Shown here: one piece after another, positions 25,881-34,911 of the stretch
How the letters are laid out: each line of letters starts with the position of its first letter
How positions within the stretch are numbered: position 1 is the first letter of the stretch
Assembly: GCA_900545175.1 (NCBI GenBank)
Contig: UQYF01000009.1
Location: forward strand, 14,070 to 78,069
Direction of reading: 5' to 3'
Length of the DNA stretch: 64,000 nt
Source of the DNA: an uncultured Eubacteriales bacterium
GTDB taxonomy: Bacteria > Bacillota > Clostridia > Lachnospirales > Lachnospiraceae
Translations under genes and position numbers: made by a program
Notes under the pieces: model-generated
What the model saw: only the letters and a program-made list of their open reading frames with translations
The model's database searches: none
What the model was told of the DNA's origin: nothing

Positions 25881-27408
25881 TGGAAAGCTCGCTAAGAAGA
25901 TTGATACTTATTCCATAGACAATGGCATGCCGTCGCTTGTTCTCATGGAGAGAGCGGCGTTAAAGGCTGTCGTGCATATTGAGAAAATTATGCAGGCAGA
26001 TGGCGGGAGTCGTATTGCATTTGTGTGTTCCATGGGTAATAATGGAGCGGATGGAATTGCAGCGGCACGTATGCTTGCTGATGACGGATATGAATGCTTG
26101 ATATTTCTTGTAGGTGATATGGAGCATGCGACAGATGAATTTAATGTGCAGCTTAATCTTGCAAGATATCTGAACATTCCTATATGTTTTTTTAATGGGG
26201 ACATACACGCAGCATTTTTTGATGAATATACTGTAATTGTGGATGCTCTGTTTGGAATCGGGCTGTCAAGAGATATAGAAGGCGAATATAAGAAAGTAAT
26301 AGAATGCATAAATGCATCAGTCAGCAAGGTTGTAAGCGTTGACATTCCATCGGGTATAAACAGTGCGAACGGACAGATAATGGGTGCTGCAATACATGCG
26401 GATGTGACTGTTACATTCGGCTACGCTAAGCTTGGGCAGATGCTCTATCCGGGAAAAGAATATACAGGCAGGCTTTTTGTTGAACAGATAGGATTCCTGC
26501 CGTATGATTTTCAGGCGTATGGGCATGCAGGCGATGAAGTTGAAAGTGCATTTTATTTTGCGGATACGGATGATTTTAAAGCTTCAGTGCCTGTAAGAGC
26601 GAGAAGAAGCAACAAAGGGAACTATGGAAAGCCGCTTATAATAGCTGGTTCTAAGGATATGACCGGAGCAGCATTCATGTCGGGACTTGCTGCATACCGC
26701 ACCGGAGCAGGGGTTGTTACAGTGCTGACGCATGAGTCAATCGATGAATATATTAAATCGGTGCTTCCGGAAGCTATCGTAAAAAGCTACGGAGCACAGC
26801 CGGAAGCAGTTTTGGAGAATGCACTTGCAGCAGCGAGTGTTATCGTATTAGGACCGGGGCTGTCTGTCGGTGAGCTTTCAAAAAGGATAGTAAAATATGT
26901 GCTTAAAAATGCACAGGTTCCGGTTGTTGCAGATGCGGATGCACTTAATATCATGGCTGAGAATACCGATGAATGGCTGGGTGAAAAAAGTGAGAGAAAC
27001 AGAGAGGGTTTGCTTGTAATCACTCCCCATGTAGGTGAGATGAGCAGACTCACGGGACGCACAGTGAACGAGCTTGCCAAGGATATACCATATTATGCAC
27101 TTGAATTTGCTAAGCACTATGGAGTATACTGTGTGCTTAAGGATGCAGTGAGTGCGGCAGCTTCACCGGAAAATGAGCTTTTTATAACTACATGCGGAAA
27201 TCCCGGAATGGCTACAGCCGGTGCAGGGGATGTGCTTACTGGTATACTTGCCGCAGTAAATGCCTGGACTAATGCGAGTTTTTTTGAAAGACTTGCTGTA
27301 GGAGTACAGCTTCATGCTATGGCAGGCGACTGCGCTGCAAAAAAGCTTGGAGAGCATTCACTTATGGCAAGGGATATTATTGATTCGATACCGGGACTGC
27401 TAAGGTGA
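25864..27408 (+). CDS. nnr: Bifunctional NAD(P)H-hydrate epimerase / ADP-dependent dehydratase
   Basis: The 514-residue repair enzyme restores damaged NAD(P)H hydrates. The N-terminal YjeF epimerase domain (~1-215) has CSMGNNGADGIAAAR and VDIPSGINSANG. The C-terminal ribokinase-like dehydratase domain (~240-510) has NKGNYGKPLIIAGSKDMTGA and the GNPGMATAGAGDVLTG motif. I chose ATG 25864 with ATGGAGG just upstream; earlier in-frame starts lie inside the previous gene. It is followed by alr after 28 bases, an arrangement common in Firmicutes. Confidence 0.95.
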   Translation: MKRAISGKLAKKIDTYSIDNGMPSLVLMERAALKAVVHIEKIMQADGGSRIAFVCSMGNNGADGIAAARMLADDGYECLIFLVGDMEHATDEFNVQLNLARYLNIPICFFNGDIHAAFFDEYTVIVDALFGIGLSRDIEGEYKKVIECINASVSKVVSVDIPSGINSANGQIMGAAIHADVTVTFGYAKLGQMLYPGKEYTGRLFVEQIGFLPYDFQAYGHAGDEVESAFYFADTDDFKASVPVRARRSNKGNYGKPLIIAGSKDMTGAAFMSGLAAYRTGAGVVTVLTHESIDEYIKSVLPEAIVKSYGAQPEAVLENALAAASVIVLGPGLSVGELSKRIVKYVLKNAQVPVVADADALNIMAENTDEWLGEKSERNREGLLVITPHVGEMSRLTGRTVNELAKDIPYYALEFAKHYGVYCVLKDAVSAAASPENELFITTCGNPGMATAGAGDVLTGILAAVNAWTNASFFERLAVGVQLHAMAGDCAAKKLGEHSLMARDIIDSIPGLLR

Positions 27409-27436
27409 CGGCATATATTTGGAGGTATGGTACATA

Positions 27437-28594
27437 ATGGATTTGAATAATTTTACAGGCGAATATAATCGTGCTTATGCACTTGTAAATCTTGGTGCAA
27501 TACGCAGAAATATTTTAAAAAGCAGGGAGCTTCTGCCTGAAAATACAGGAATAATAGCTGTCATCAAGACAGATGCGTATGGTCATGGAGCTGTTAGTGT
27601 TGCAAGAGCGGTAAAGGACATAACAGCCGGCTTTGCAGTGGCGACAATAGAGGAGGCCATAGAACTGCGCGAAGCGGGCATTGATACGCATATTATTGTG
27701 CTTGGTTATATATCTCCGAATGAGTACAGGCTTGCGATAGAGCATGATATAATTTTATCAATGTTTTCATATGAACAGGCATGCATTCTGTCAGAGCTTG
27801 CGGGCTGTATGGGAAAATGCGGCAGATGCCATATAAAGATTGATACAGGAATGAACAGAATAGGTCTTGCAGCCAAGCATGAGGCGGACATAGAGCCTAC
27901 GGTTAATGAGATTGTGAAGATAAAAGCATTGCCAAATCTCATATGTGATGGCATTTTTATGCATTTTGCAACGGCAGATGAAGCTGTCAAGATAAAGGCA
28001 AAAAAACAGTATGATAATTTTTGCCGTGTATTAGATGAGCTCAAGAAAAGAAATATTGAATTTACTTACAGGCATTGCTCTAATTCGGCAGCAATCATTG
28101 ATATGCCTGAGTGTTCGTTTGAGTGGGTGCGTCAGGGAATAACCATATATGGACTTAAACCGTCAGACGAGATGGTCAATGATATTGAGCTTTATCCGGC
28201 TATGGAGCTAAAAAGCCATGTAGTACATATAAAGACGATACAGCCGGGCGATGAAGTCAGCTATGGCGGCGTATATGTTGCTGATGCCGTAAAACGCATA
28301 GCTACCGTATCGATAGGCTATGGGGACGGATATCCGAGACTACTCTCAGACAAAGGCTATGTTCTTATAAGAGGACAGAAGGCTCCGATAACGGGAAGAA
28401 TCTGCATGGATCAGCTTATGGTGGATGTAACGCATATTCCCGATGTTATGCTTGAAGACGAAGTGACGCTCTTCGGGCATGATAAAGACGCAGTTATTAC
28501 GATTGATGAACTGTCGGCTCTGTGTGGACGATTTAACTATGAATTTGTGTGCGATATCAATAAAAGAATTAAGAGAGTCTATATAGACGATTAG
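27437..28594 (+). CDS. alr: Alanine racemase
   Basis: The 385-residue PLP enzyme makes D-alanine for the cell wall. The PLP Lys is in AVIKTDAYGHG. The catalytic Tyr of the C-terminal domain is in DEVSYGGVYVA. GRICMDQLMVDVT is present. I chose ATG 27437 with GGAGG at 27421-27425 (11-base spacing); the TTG at 27419 overlaps that site. It sits between nnr and mazF, the same nnr-alr-mazF neighbourhood as in Bacillus. Confidence 0.95.
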   Translation: MDLNNFTGEYNRAYALVNLGAIRRNILKSRELLPENTGIIAVIKTDAYGHGAVSVARAVKDITAGFAVATIEEAIELREAGIDTHIIVLGYISPNEYRLAIEHDIILSMFSYEQACILSELAGCMGKCGRCHIKIDTGMNRIGLAAKHEADIEPTVNEIVKIKALPNLICDGIFMHFATADEAVKIKAKKQYDNFCRVLDELKKRNIEFTYRHCSNSAAIIDMPECSFEWVRQGITIYGLKPSDEMVNDIELYPAMELKSHVVHIKTIQPGDEVSYGGVYVADAVKRIATVSIGYGDGYPRLLSDKGYVLIRGQKAPITGRICMDQLMVDVTHIPDVMLEDEVTLFGHDKDAVITIDELSALCGRFNYEFVCDINKRIKRVYIDD

Positions 28595-28701
28595 CATATA
28601 CAGTGATAAATAGTTGAAAATTATTGAATACACTTCCGCAAAAGATGGAAATACTTATCATGTGATTAAGAAAATATCAAATGATGGGACGGAGTGTGTA
28701 T

Positions 28702-29049
28702 ATGATAATAAGACGAGGGGATATATATTATGCGGATTTAAGACCTGTTGTGGGTTCGGAGCAGGGAGGAATAAGACCTGTGCTTATAATACAGAATGAT
28801 ACCGGAAACAAGCACAGCCCGACAGTGATATGTGCAGCGATAACAAGCAGGATGCATAAAGCAAAGCTTCCGACACATGTGGAGATAGATTCGTCGAAGT
28901 ATGATATAATTAAGGATTCGGTTATTTTGCTTGAACAGCTTAGGACAATAGATAAAAAAAGACTAAAGGATAAGGTGTGCCATCTTGACAGCGAGATAAT
29001 AAGCAAAGTAAACCGGGCGCTTTTGGTCAGTCTTGAGCTTGATACATAG
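28702..29049 (+). CDS. mazF: MazF/PemK-family mRNA endoribonuclease, no antitoxin seen
   Basis: The 115-residue protein matches the EndoA/NdoA toxins: RRGDIYYADLRPVVGSEQGG, RPVLIIQND and the catalytic-region segment CAAITSRMHKAKLPTHVEI. It starts at ATG 28702 with GGGACGGAG upstream. In Bacillus, alr is followed by the antitoxin ndoAI and then ndoA. Here the 107 bases between alr and mazF hold no ribbon-helix-helix gene. An overlapping open frame starting TTG 28614 gives no recognisable antitoxin. Confidence 0.9.
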   Translation: MIIRRGDIYYADLRPVVGSEQGGIRPVLIIQNDTGNKHSPTVICAAITSRMHKAKLPTHVEIDSSKYDIIKDSVILLEQLRTIDKKRLKDKVCHLDSEIISKVNRALLVSLELDT

Positions 29050-29098
29050 AGACAAAAAGGAAAAAAGCAAAAAAGAACAAAATAGATTGAAAAAATAG

Positions 29099-29127
29099 TT
29101 GAAATATGTTTTAAGATATATTAAAAT
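29099..29127 (+). promoter_or_regulatory. Promoter of efp
   Basis: TTGAAA (29099-29104), 17-bp spacer, TAAAAT (29122-29127). Confidence 0.7.
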
Positions 29128-29166
29128 GAACAGAAGATTGATTATTCCAAGGAGGTATACCTATAT

Positions 29167-29724
29167 ATGGTAACAGCAGGCGATTTTAGAAACGGCATGA
29201 CAATACAGATGGATGGCTCAATTTGGCAGGTAATCGAGTTCCAGCATGTTAAGCCGGGCAAGGGTTCACCATTCGTTAGAACTAAGCTTAAGAATATTAT
29301 AAATGGTGGCGTTGTCGAGAATTCTTACAACCCAACAGCTAAGTTTGATTTAGCTCATATTGATAAGTCAGAGTATCAGTATCTCTATGCTGATGACGAT
29401 TTCTATCATTTCATGAATACAGAGAACTATGAGCAGATTCAGCTTACTAAGGAGACTGTAGGCGATTCTCTTAAGTTCGTTAAGGAGAACGAGATGGTTA
29501 AGCTCCTCTCCCACAATGGTGATGTATTCGCTATTGAGCCACCTCTTTTCGTTGAGCTCGTGATTACAGAGTCTGAGCCCGGGGTTAAGGGCAACACAGC
29601 TACAGGTGCTACTAAGCCGGCTATCGTTGAGACAGGTGCTAAGGTTATGGTTCCTCTCTTCGTTGAGCAGGGTGAGAAGATTAAGATTGATACACGTACA
29701 GGTGAGTATCTTTCAAGAGCTTAA
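29167..29724 (+). CDS. efp: Elongation factor P
   Basis: The 185-residue, three-barrel, tRNA-shaped factor rescues ribosomes stalled at polyproline. It begins MVTAGDFRNGMTIQMDG. The domain I loop KPGKGSPFVRTKLKN carries the tip Lys. The C-terminal signature is VPLFVEQGEKIKIDTRTGEYL. A strong AAGGAGGT site precedes the ATG. It is monocistronic. Confidence 0.97.
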   Translation: MVTAGDFRNGMTIQMDGSIWQVIEFQHVKPGKGSPFVRTKLKNIINGGVVENSYNPTAKFDLAHIDKSEYQYLYADDDFYHFMNTENYEQIQLTKETVGDSLKFVKENEMVKLLSHNGDVFAIEPPLFVELVITESEPGVKGNTATGATKPAIVETGAKVMVPLFVEQGEKIKIDTRTGEYLSRA

Positions 29725-29738
29725 TCTTATTTTATGTT

Positions 29739-29768
29739 ATGTGGCAGGATATTCTTATTCTGCCGCAT
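29739..29768 (+). terminator. Probable efp terminator hairpin
   Basis: ATGTGGCAGGA and TTCTGCCGCAT pair with G-U pairs. T-rich sequence follows only at a distance. The remaining gap to 30004 is AT-rich, without a visible gene. Confidence 0.45.
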
Positions 29769-30004
29769 GACATACATTTCTTAATGTTATTCTTTTTTTG
29801 AGTTATCTTTTTATTTTATTGGATTCTTTTAATTCCCATATATCAGATTTTAATATAGATTACATAAGGATACAGCATTTTTATGCAATATGGAATTTTG
29901 ATGGATTTAGCTATTTAATATTGCATATTGCTGTTTAATATTGTTTTTTGCGGAATAACCTTTGATTGCCTGTCAAAGTTTATTTATAGAAAGGAAAACA
30001 GAAT

Positions 30005-30916
30005 ATGAATTATCAGGATTTTTTAAATGCAGTGGTGGATTGCATAAAGAAAATTGTCGGGAAGGAGGCAGAGGTTTTTATTCACCGTGTGACTAAAATT
30101 AACGGCGTTACCTTGGACGGCGTTGTGATAATGAAAAAGGACAGCAATTTTTCGCCTACAATATATCTTAACGGATATTATACTATGTACTTATCAGGGT
30201 GTGAGGTGTACGAGATTGCTGAGAAGATATACAAGCTCTATGTTGCAAACAGTGGAATCATTTCGATTCCGTCAGATTTCTTCATGGATTTTGGGAAGAT
30301 AGAGGAGCATGTGGCGTTCAGGCTGATAAGCTGCGACAGAAACAAGGAACTCTTAGAAAAAATACCGCATAGAAAGTTCCTTGACCTTGCGATAGTATAT
30401 TTTGCGGTCATCGATAATGTTGACAATGGCAGAGGGATAGTGACTATCTACAACAATCATTTAGAACACTGGGGAGTTGATGAGGAATGTCTTTACAGAC
30501 TTGCAAAGAAGAATACACCGAGACTGTATCCTGCAGAGATAAAGCCGATGAATCAGGTTGTATCCGATATGATTCTTAGAGAGGACAGGAATATGGATGT
30601 GGAAACGCTTGTGGCACAGGTTGACATTATGAATGAGAGGTTTCCTATGTATGTGCTTACGAATGTTTATAGAAGCTATGGAGCTTCGTGCATGCTCTAT
30701 GATGGACTTATGGAAAAATTTACCGAGCATATAGAAACGGACATTTATGTTGTGCCAAGCAGTGTGCACGAACTGATACTTATTCCGATAGATGGAGAAA
30801 TATCGAAGACGGGAATTGATGAGATGATTAGGTCTATAAATAATACAGAATTGTCAAGGGAGGAAATCCTTTCAGATCATTCATATATCTATACCAGAGA
30901 AAACGGATTTGAATAA
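30005..30916 (+). CDS. DUF5688-like protein
   Basis: The 303-residue cytoplasmic protein begins MNYQDFLNAVVDCIKKIVG. It contains KINGVTLDGVVI and the C-terminal segment VVPSSVHELILIP, which resemble the DUF5688 family of Lachnospiraceae. No catalytic motif is visible. AAAGGAAA precedes the ATG. It stands alone between efp and tRNA-Arg. The function is unknown; the family call is from memory of the pattern. Confidence 0.65.
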   Translation: MNYQDFLNAVVDCIKKIVGKEAEVFIHRVTKINGVTLDGVVIMKKDSNFSPTIYLNGYYTMYLSGCEVYEIAEKIYKLYVANSGIISIPSDFFMDFGKIEEHVAFRLISCDRNKELLEKIPHRKFLDLAIVYFAVIDNVDNGRGIVTIYNNHLEHWGVDEECLYRLAKKNTPRLYPAEIKPMNQVVSDMILREDRNMDVETLVAQVDIMNERFPMYVLTNVYRSYGASCMLYDGLMEKFTEHIETDIYVVPSSVHELILIPIDGEISKTGIDEMIRSINNTELSREEILSDHSYIYTRENGFE

Positions 30917-30963
30917 TTTGTTATTAGACAGAGCGTTGTCTTGCTATTTTTGCAATAAAAAAA

Positions 30964-31037
30964 TGCACCTGGAGGGAATCGAACCCCCGACAACCCGGCT
31001 CCGGAAACCGGTGCTCTATCCACTGAGCTACAAGTGC
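30964..31037 (-). tRNA. tRNA-Arg (CCG)
   Basis: A 74-nt cloverleaf. Acceptor GCACTTG/CAGGTGC. The anticodon loop TTCCGGA gives CCG. T arm GGGGGTTCGATTCCCTC. CCA is not encoded. Confidence 0.95.
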
Positions 31038-31071
31038 ATGCGGTGTTATTCTTAGAAAACCGCTGAACATT

Positions 31072-31100
31072 ATTTTATAATATTATTTTAAATTTTGCAA
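31072..31100 (-). promoter_or_regulatory. Promoter of tRNA-Arg
   Basis: Minus strand TTGCAA (31100-31095), 17-bp spacer, TAAAAT (31077-31072). Confidence 0.65.
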
Positions 31101-31157
31101 GTAAAAGTTTGAACGGGTCAGTATATAGATGGCACTTAAGGCTAAGTCAAAAGCATA

Positions 31158-31186
31158 TTGATTTTTTGCGGAAATATTGTTAAAAT
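31158..31186 (+). promoter_or_regulatory. Promoter of the lipoprotein gene
   Basis: TTGATT (31158-31163), 17-bp spacer, TAAAAT (31181-31186). Confidence 0.55.
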
Positions 31187-31276
31187 CATACATTAGAGTA
31201 TTATATTGAGCGGTACTTTAGCAAAGTGGAGTTGTATATTTAGCTTACAGCTGCATTTATTATTCGGAGGTTATTA

Positions 31277-31966
31277 GTGTATAGAAGGTTTTTGGTTGTA
31301 TGCCTCTCATGTGTCATGCTTCTGCTTGCCGGATGTTCGGAAAATTATACGGTATCTGAACAGATGACGGATGTTGTGGTTATACAGAATAAAATGCCGG
31401 ATGCATCAGCTGAGAATGTCACGGAGGCTGCGGCCACTGTGAAAACGGGTTTGTTTGTCGAGGATATGGATTATGACATCAAGAGCTTCGTGCGGCAGTT
31501 TTACGATTATCTGGCATCGGGCGATTATGAGTTGGCAATGTACATGACTAATGACAGTGCGAATCTTGACAGAGATAAGTTCATGCAGCTTAGCGGATAC
31601 ATTGATTCAGTCAAATCGCTTACGTGCTATATGATGGAAGGAATGGTCGATGGGAGCTATATAGTTGTTGCAAGGTGTGGCGTGGCAACGACCTTAGGTC
31701 CGCAGGTTGTCACTATGCTCAATGCATTCTATATATGTACCAATGAGAGTGGGACATACTATATATGCAGCAGCAGTGTAGGTGATGAAGTGAAAAGTTA
31801 TAATTCCATTATGCTGTCCGACCAGATGATTGAGGATATTGCCAGAAAAGTGCGTGTTGAAAACTTTGTGGCAGAGCTTAATCAGCCTAATCTTGAAGAA
31901 ATAGAAAATGTATTAATTTTTGACAATGTGACGAGATTTTTGTATGAGCGGCAGCCGGAACAGTGA
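31277..31966 (+). CDS. Predicted lipoprotein of unknown function
   Basis: The 229-residue protein has an N-terminal signal sequence with lipobox LLAGC (Cys near residue 19), so it should be lipid-anchored outside the membrane. It begins with GTG behind a good GGAGG (31266-31270). The mature part has a DYDIKSFVRQFYDYLASGDYELAMY segment typical of NTF2-like small extracytoplasmic folds. No enzymatic residues can be named. Confidence 0.75.
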   Translation: MYRRFLVVCLSCVMLLLAGCSENYTVSEQMTDVVVIQNKMPDASAENVTEAAATVKTGLFVEDMDYDIKSFVRQFYDYLASGDYELAMYMTNDSANLDRDKFMQLSGYIDSVKSLTCYMMEGMVDGSYIVVARCGVATTLGPQVVTMLNAFYICTNESGTYYICSSSVGDEVKSYNSIMLSDQMIEDIARKVRVENFVAELNQPNLEEIENVLIFDNVTRFLYERQPEQ

Positions 31967-31993
31967 TGCAGTGAATATGATATGATTTTATCG

Positions 31994-32014
31994 GCGCAGG
32001 ATTTGTTCCTGCGC
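31994..32014 (+). terminator. GC-rich hairpin after the lipoprotein gene
   Basis: GCGCAGGA/TCCTGCGC form a perfect 8-bp stem with a 5-base loop, but no T-run follows. Confidence 0.5.
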
Positions 32015-32133
32015 TGATGCCATATAAGAAGGCAATCGTTTGTACGGTGCAGGGTACAAGCCCAACACAAGATAGAGATGTTAAGCATCTATGCAGGAAC
32101 GCACTGCGGCAAAACTGAATTATGCCGATTTTT
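32015..32133 (+). promoter_or_regulatory. Structured leader ending in a terminator, upstream of rluF
   Basis: The stretch can form GGG/CCC, AGATG/CATCT and GGTGC/GCACT pairings in nested order. It ends in CGGCA (32107-32111)/TGCCG (32123-32127) followed by five T. It lies 36 bases before the rluF start. It could be an attenuator or a small RNA; no known riboswitch consensus was recognised. Confidence 0.4.
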
Positions 32134-32168
32134 GCAGATATTATTGACTAAAAAAGGAATAAGAAAAT

Positions 32169-32909
32169 ATGAGACTTAATAAATATATTAGTGATTCAGG
32201 ATACTGTTCAAGGCGTGAAGCCGACAGGCTTATTGAGGCGGGTAAGGTTCTCGTCAATGGGACGGAAGCGTTTATGGGCATGCAGGTTGAAGATGAAGAT
32301 ATCGTCAGTATAAGTGGAAAGGATATCAAGGCTCCTGCTGCAGTAAAGAAGGTTATATATGCATTTTACAAGCCGGAAGGAATAGTAAGCACGATGGCGG
32401 ACGAGCCGGACAGTCTTGCAGCTTATCTTAAAAATAAGGGGATTGATAAGAGAGTATTCCCTGTTGGAAGGCTTGACAAGGAATCATGCGGGCTTTTGCT
32501 TCTAACTAATGACGGTGAGCTTATGAATAATATTTTAAAGACATCGAATAATCATCAGAAGGAGTATGTTGTAAAAGTCAACAAGGATGTGACTGATGAG
32601 TTTATAAAGAAGATGGGTGCAGGTGTTGAGATAACGGATGGAAATACCGGAAAAAAAGTAATCACAAGAAGATGTGTTGTCAAAAAAAACGGTAAAAGAA
32701 CTTTTACTATAGTGTTAAAGCAGGGACTTAACCGCCAGATAAGACGAATGTGCGGAGCATTCGGATATGAAGTGCTGTTGCTAAAGAGAATAAGAATAAT
32801 GAATATAAATATCAATGGGCTTAAAGATGGTGAAATAAGACCTCTTACTTTTGAAGAGACCACCAAGCTTAGAAGCCTTTGTGGAATGGGAGAGCGCAGT
32901 GATGGATAA
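32169..32909 (+). CDS. rluF: 23S rRNA pseudouridine synthase, RluF type
   Basis: The 246-residue protein has an N-terminal S4 RNA-binding domain (MRLNKYISDSGYCSRREADRLI) and an RsuA/RluB-type catalytic domain. The catalytic Asp is in VGRLDKESCGLLLLTNDG, and NRQIRRM is conserved. The LIEAGKVLVNG and MGMQV segments fit RluF. It overlaps ligA by 8 bases, forming rluF-ligA-metA. Confidence 0.88.
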   Translation: MRLNKYISDSGYCSRREADRLIEAGKVLVNGTEAFMGMQVEDEDIVSISGKDIKAPAAVKKVIYAFYKPEGIVSTMADEPDSLAAYLKNKGIDKRVFPVGRLDKESCGLLLLTNDGELMNNILKTSNNHQKEYVVKVNKDVTDEFIKKMGAGVEITDGNTGKKVITRRCVVKKNGKRTFTIVLKQGLNRQIRRMCGAFGYEVLLLKRIRIMNININGLKDGEIRPLTFEETTKLRSLCGMGERSDG

Positions 32910-34911
32910 AGCAGGTAGAATTAAGGAGTTAATCGGGATATTAAATGAGGCAGGCAGAGCATATTATGCAGGCGATAAGGAGCTTATGACCAATTTTGAG
33001 TATGATGCTCTCTATGATGAGCTTGTGGCACTTGAGGAGGAGACAGGAATAGTCATGTCGGACAGTCCTACCCGGCATGTAGGTTATGAGACGGTAAGTG
33101 AGCTGCCTAAGGAGGAACATGCTGCTCCGATGCTAAGCCTTGACAAGACGAAGTCTGTGGATGCACTTGCCGCGTTTGCGGGAAATCATAAGTGCCTGCT
33201 GTCATGGAAGCTTGACGGACTTACGGTAGTCCTGACATATGAACGTGGTGAGCTTGTAAAGGCTGTTACAAGAGGAAACGGATATATCGGTGAGGTCATA
33301 ACAGCTAACGCAAGGACCTTTAAGAATCTTCCTACAAGGATAGCATATCAGGGAAGATTAGTTATAAGAGGTGAAGCTATAATAACATATTCTGATTTTG
33401 AGAAGATAAATGCACAGATTGCCGGGGAAAGCGGGAAATATAAGAATCCAAGAAACCTGTGCAGTGGTTCAGTACGCCAGCTTAACAGTGGAATTACAGC
33501 TAAGAGAAATGTAAGACTTAAGGCATTTGCACTTATTTCGGCAGTTGATACACAGACAGGCGAGCCGGATGTCGATTTTGAAAATTCCAAGGAAGTCCAG
33601 TTTAACTGGTTGAAAGCTCAGGGCTTTGACACAGTGGATTTTCGCGTTGTGGATGAGAAGAATATGGCAGAGTCAGTTGAGTATTTTGCAAAAGAGGTTG
33701 AGAAAAATGATTTCCCTTCGGACGGATTGGTGCTCACATATGATAATATATCATACGGAGAGAGCCTTGGACGTACTGCCAAATTTCCAAGACATTCAAT
33801 AGCTTTTAAGTGGAAGGATGAACTTGTTGACACTAAGCTTTTAGAGATAGAGTGGAGTGCATCAAGAACAGGGCTTATAAACCCTGTTGCGATATTCGAG
33901 CCAGTTGAGATTGAAGGAACCACTGTTTCAAGGGCAAGTGTACACAATGTGAGTATCTTAAGGTCGCTTGGCCTTGGTCTTGGAGATATCATATCTGTCT
34001 ACAAAGCTAATATGATAATTCCGCAGATTGCAAAAGTGGTAAAGAAAGCGCAGGGTGATGACAGGAAGGATGATGGCGAAGTAGTCATACCTGATATCTG
34101 CCCTGTATGCGGAGGAAAGACTGAGCTTAGAAGCCAGAATGATGCATTAAGCTTATATTGTACTAATCCGGAATGTCAGGCAAAGCAGGTAAAAAGCTTC
34201 GAGCTTCTTGTCTCAAGGGATGCGTTGAATATTGACGGAATATCGGAGGCAACTCTTGAAAAATTCATAGATGATGGTATGATTAAAACATATGCGGACA
34301 TATATCATCTTGACCGCTATAAGGAGCGTATCTGCACGATGGAAGGCTTCGGAGAGAAATCTTTTGACAATATGATGTCATCCATAGAGAAATCCAGAGA
34401 TGCACAGATAAGCAGATTTATATACGCTCTTGGAATACCGGGTGTAGGTGTTGCGAATGCTAAGCTTATATGCAGACATTTTGACAGCAGCTTTGAAGCT
34501 GTTATGGCTGCTGATGAGAATGAGCTGATGCAGATTGACGGAATAGGAGCGGTCATTGCAGGCGATATTGTCAGATATTTTTCTGATGCTAAAAAGAGAG
34601 AAAATGCTCTTCAACTGGAAAAAGAGCTTAAGCTTATTCCGGAAGAGAAGGCAGATTTAAGCTCTGACATAGCAGGAAAGACTTTTGTTATAACCGGTTC
34701 GGTTGAACATTTTGCCAACAGGAATGAAGTTAAGGCACTTATCGAAAGCCTTGGCGGAAAAGTTGCAGGAAGCGTAAGCTCTAAGACTGACTATCTCATA
34801 AATAACGATACAACGAGCAATTCTTCGAAAAATCAGAAAGCCAAGCAGCTTGGAGTTCCGATTATATCCGAGGAAGATTTTATAAATATGACAGGAAAGA
34901 GGAATGACTGA
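32902..34911 (+). CDS. ligA: NAD-dependent DNA ligase
   Basis: The 669-residue enzyme seals nicks using NAD. The adenylated Lys is in SWKLDGLTVVL (near residue 100). OB fold, a four-Cys zinc finger (CPVCGGK...YCTNPEC), helix-hairpin-helix repeats and a C-terminal BRCT domain (AGKTFVITGSVEHF) follow in order. It is similar in length to other LigA proteins. I chose ATG 32902 with GGGAGAG upstream. It shares one base with the metA start (TGATG). Confidence 0.96.
   Translation: MDKAGRIKELIGILNEAGRAYYAGDKELMTNFEYDALYDELVALEEETGIVMSDSPTRHVGYETVSELPKEEHAAPMLSLDKTKSVDALAAFAGNHKCLLSWKLDGLTVVLTYERGELVKAVTRGNGYIGEVITANARTFKNLPTRIAYQGRLVIRGEAIITYSDFEKINAQIAGESGKYKNPRNLCSGSVRQLNSGITAKRNVRLKAFALISAVDTQTGEPDVDFENSKEVQFNWLKAQGFDTVDFRVVDEKNMAESVEYFAKEVEKNDFPSDGLVLTYDNISYGESLGRTAKFPRHSIAFKWKDELVDTKLLEIEWSASRTGLINPVAIFEPVEIEGTTVSRASVHNVSILRSLGLGLGDIISVYKANMIIPQIAKVVKKAQGDDRKDDGEVVIPDICPVCGGKTELRSQNDALSLYCTNPECQAKQVKSFELLVSRDALNIDGISEATLEKFIDDGMIKTYADIYHLDRYKERICTMEGFGEKSFDNMMSSIEKSRDAQISRFIYALGIPGVGVANAKLICRHFDSSFEAVMAADENELMQIDGIGAVIAGDIVRYFSDAKKRENALQLEKELKLIPEEKADLSSDIAGKTFVITGSVEHFANRNEVKALIESLGGKVAGSVSSKTDYLINNDTTSNSSKNQKAKQLGVPIISEEDFINMTGKRND

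Noticed and set aside
28614..28799. TTG-started open frame overlapping mazF, considered as antitoxin
   Set aside because: Most of it is out-of-frame mazF; there is no DNA-binding or toxin-binding motif and no good ribosome site.
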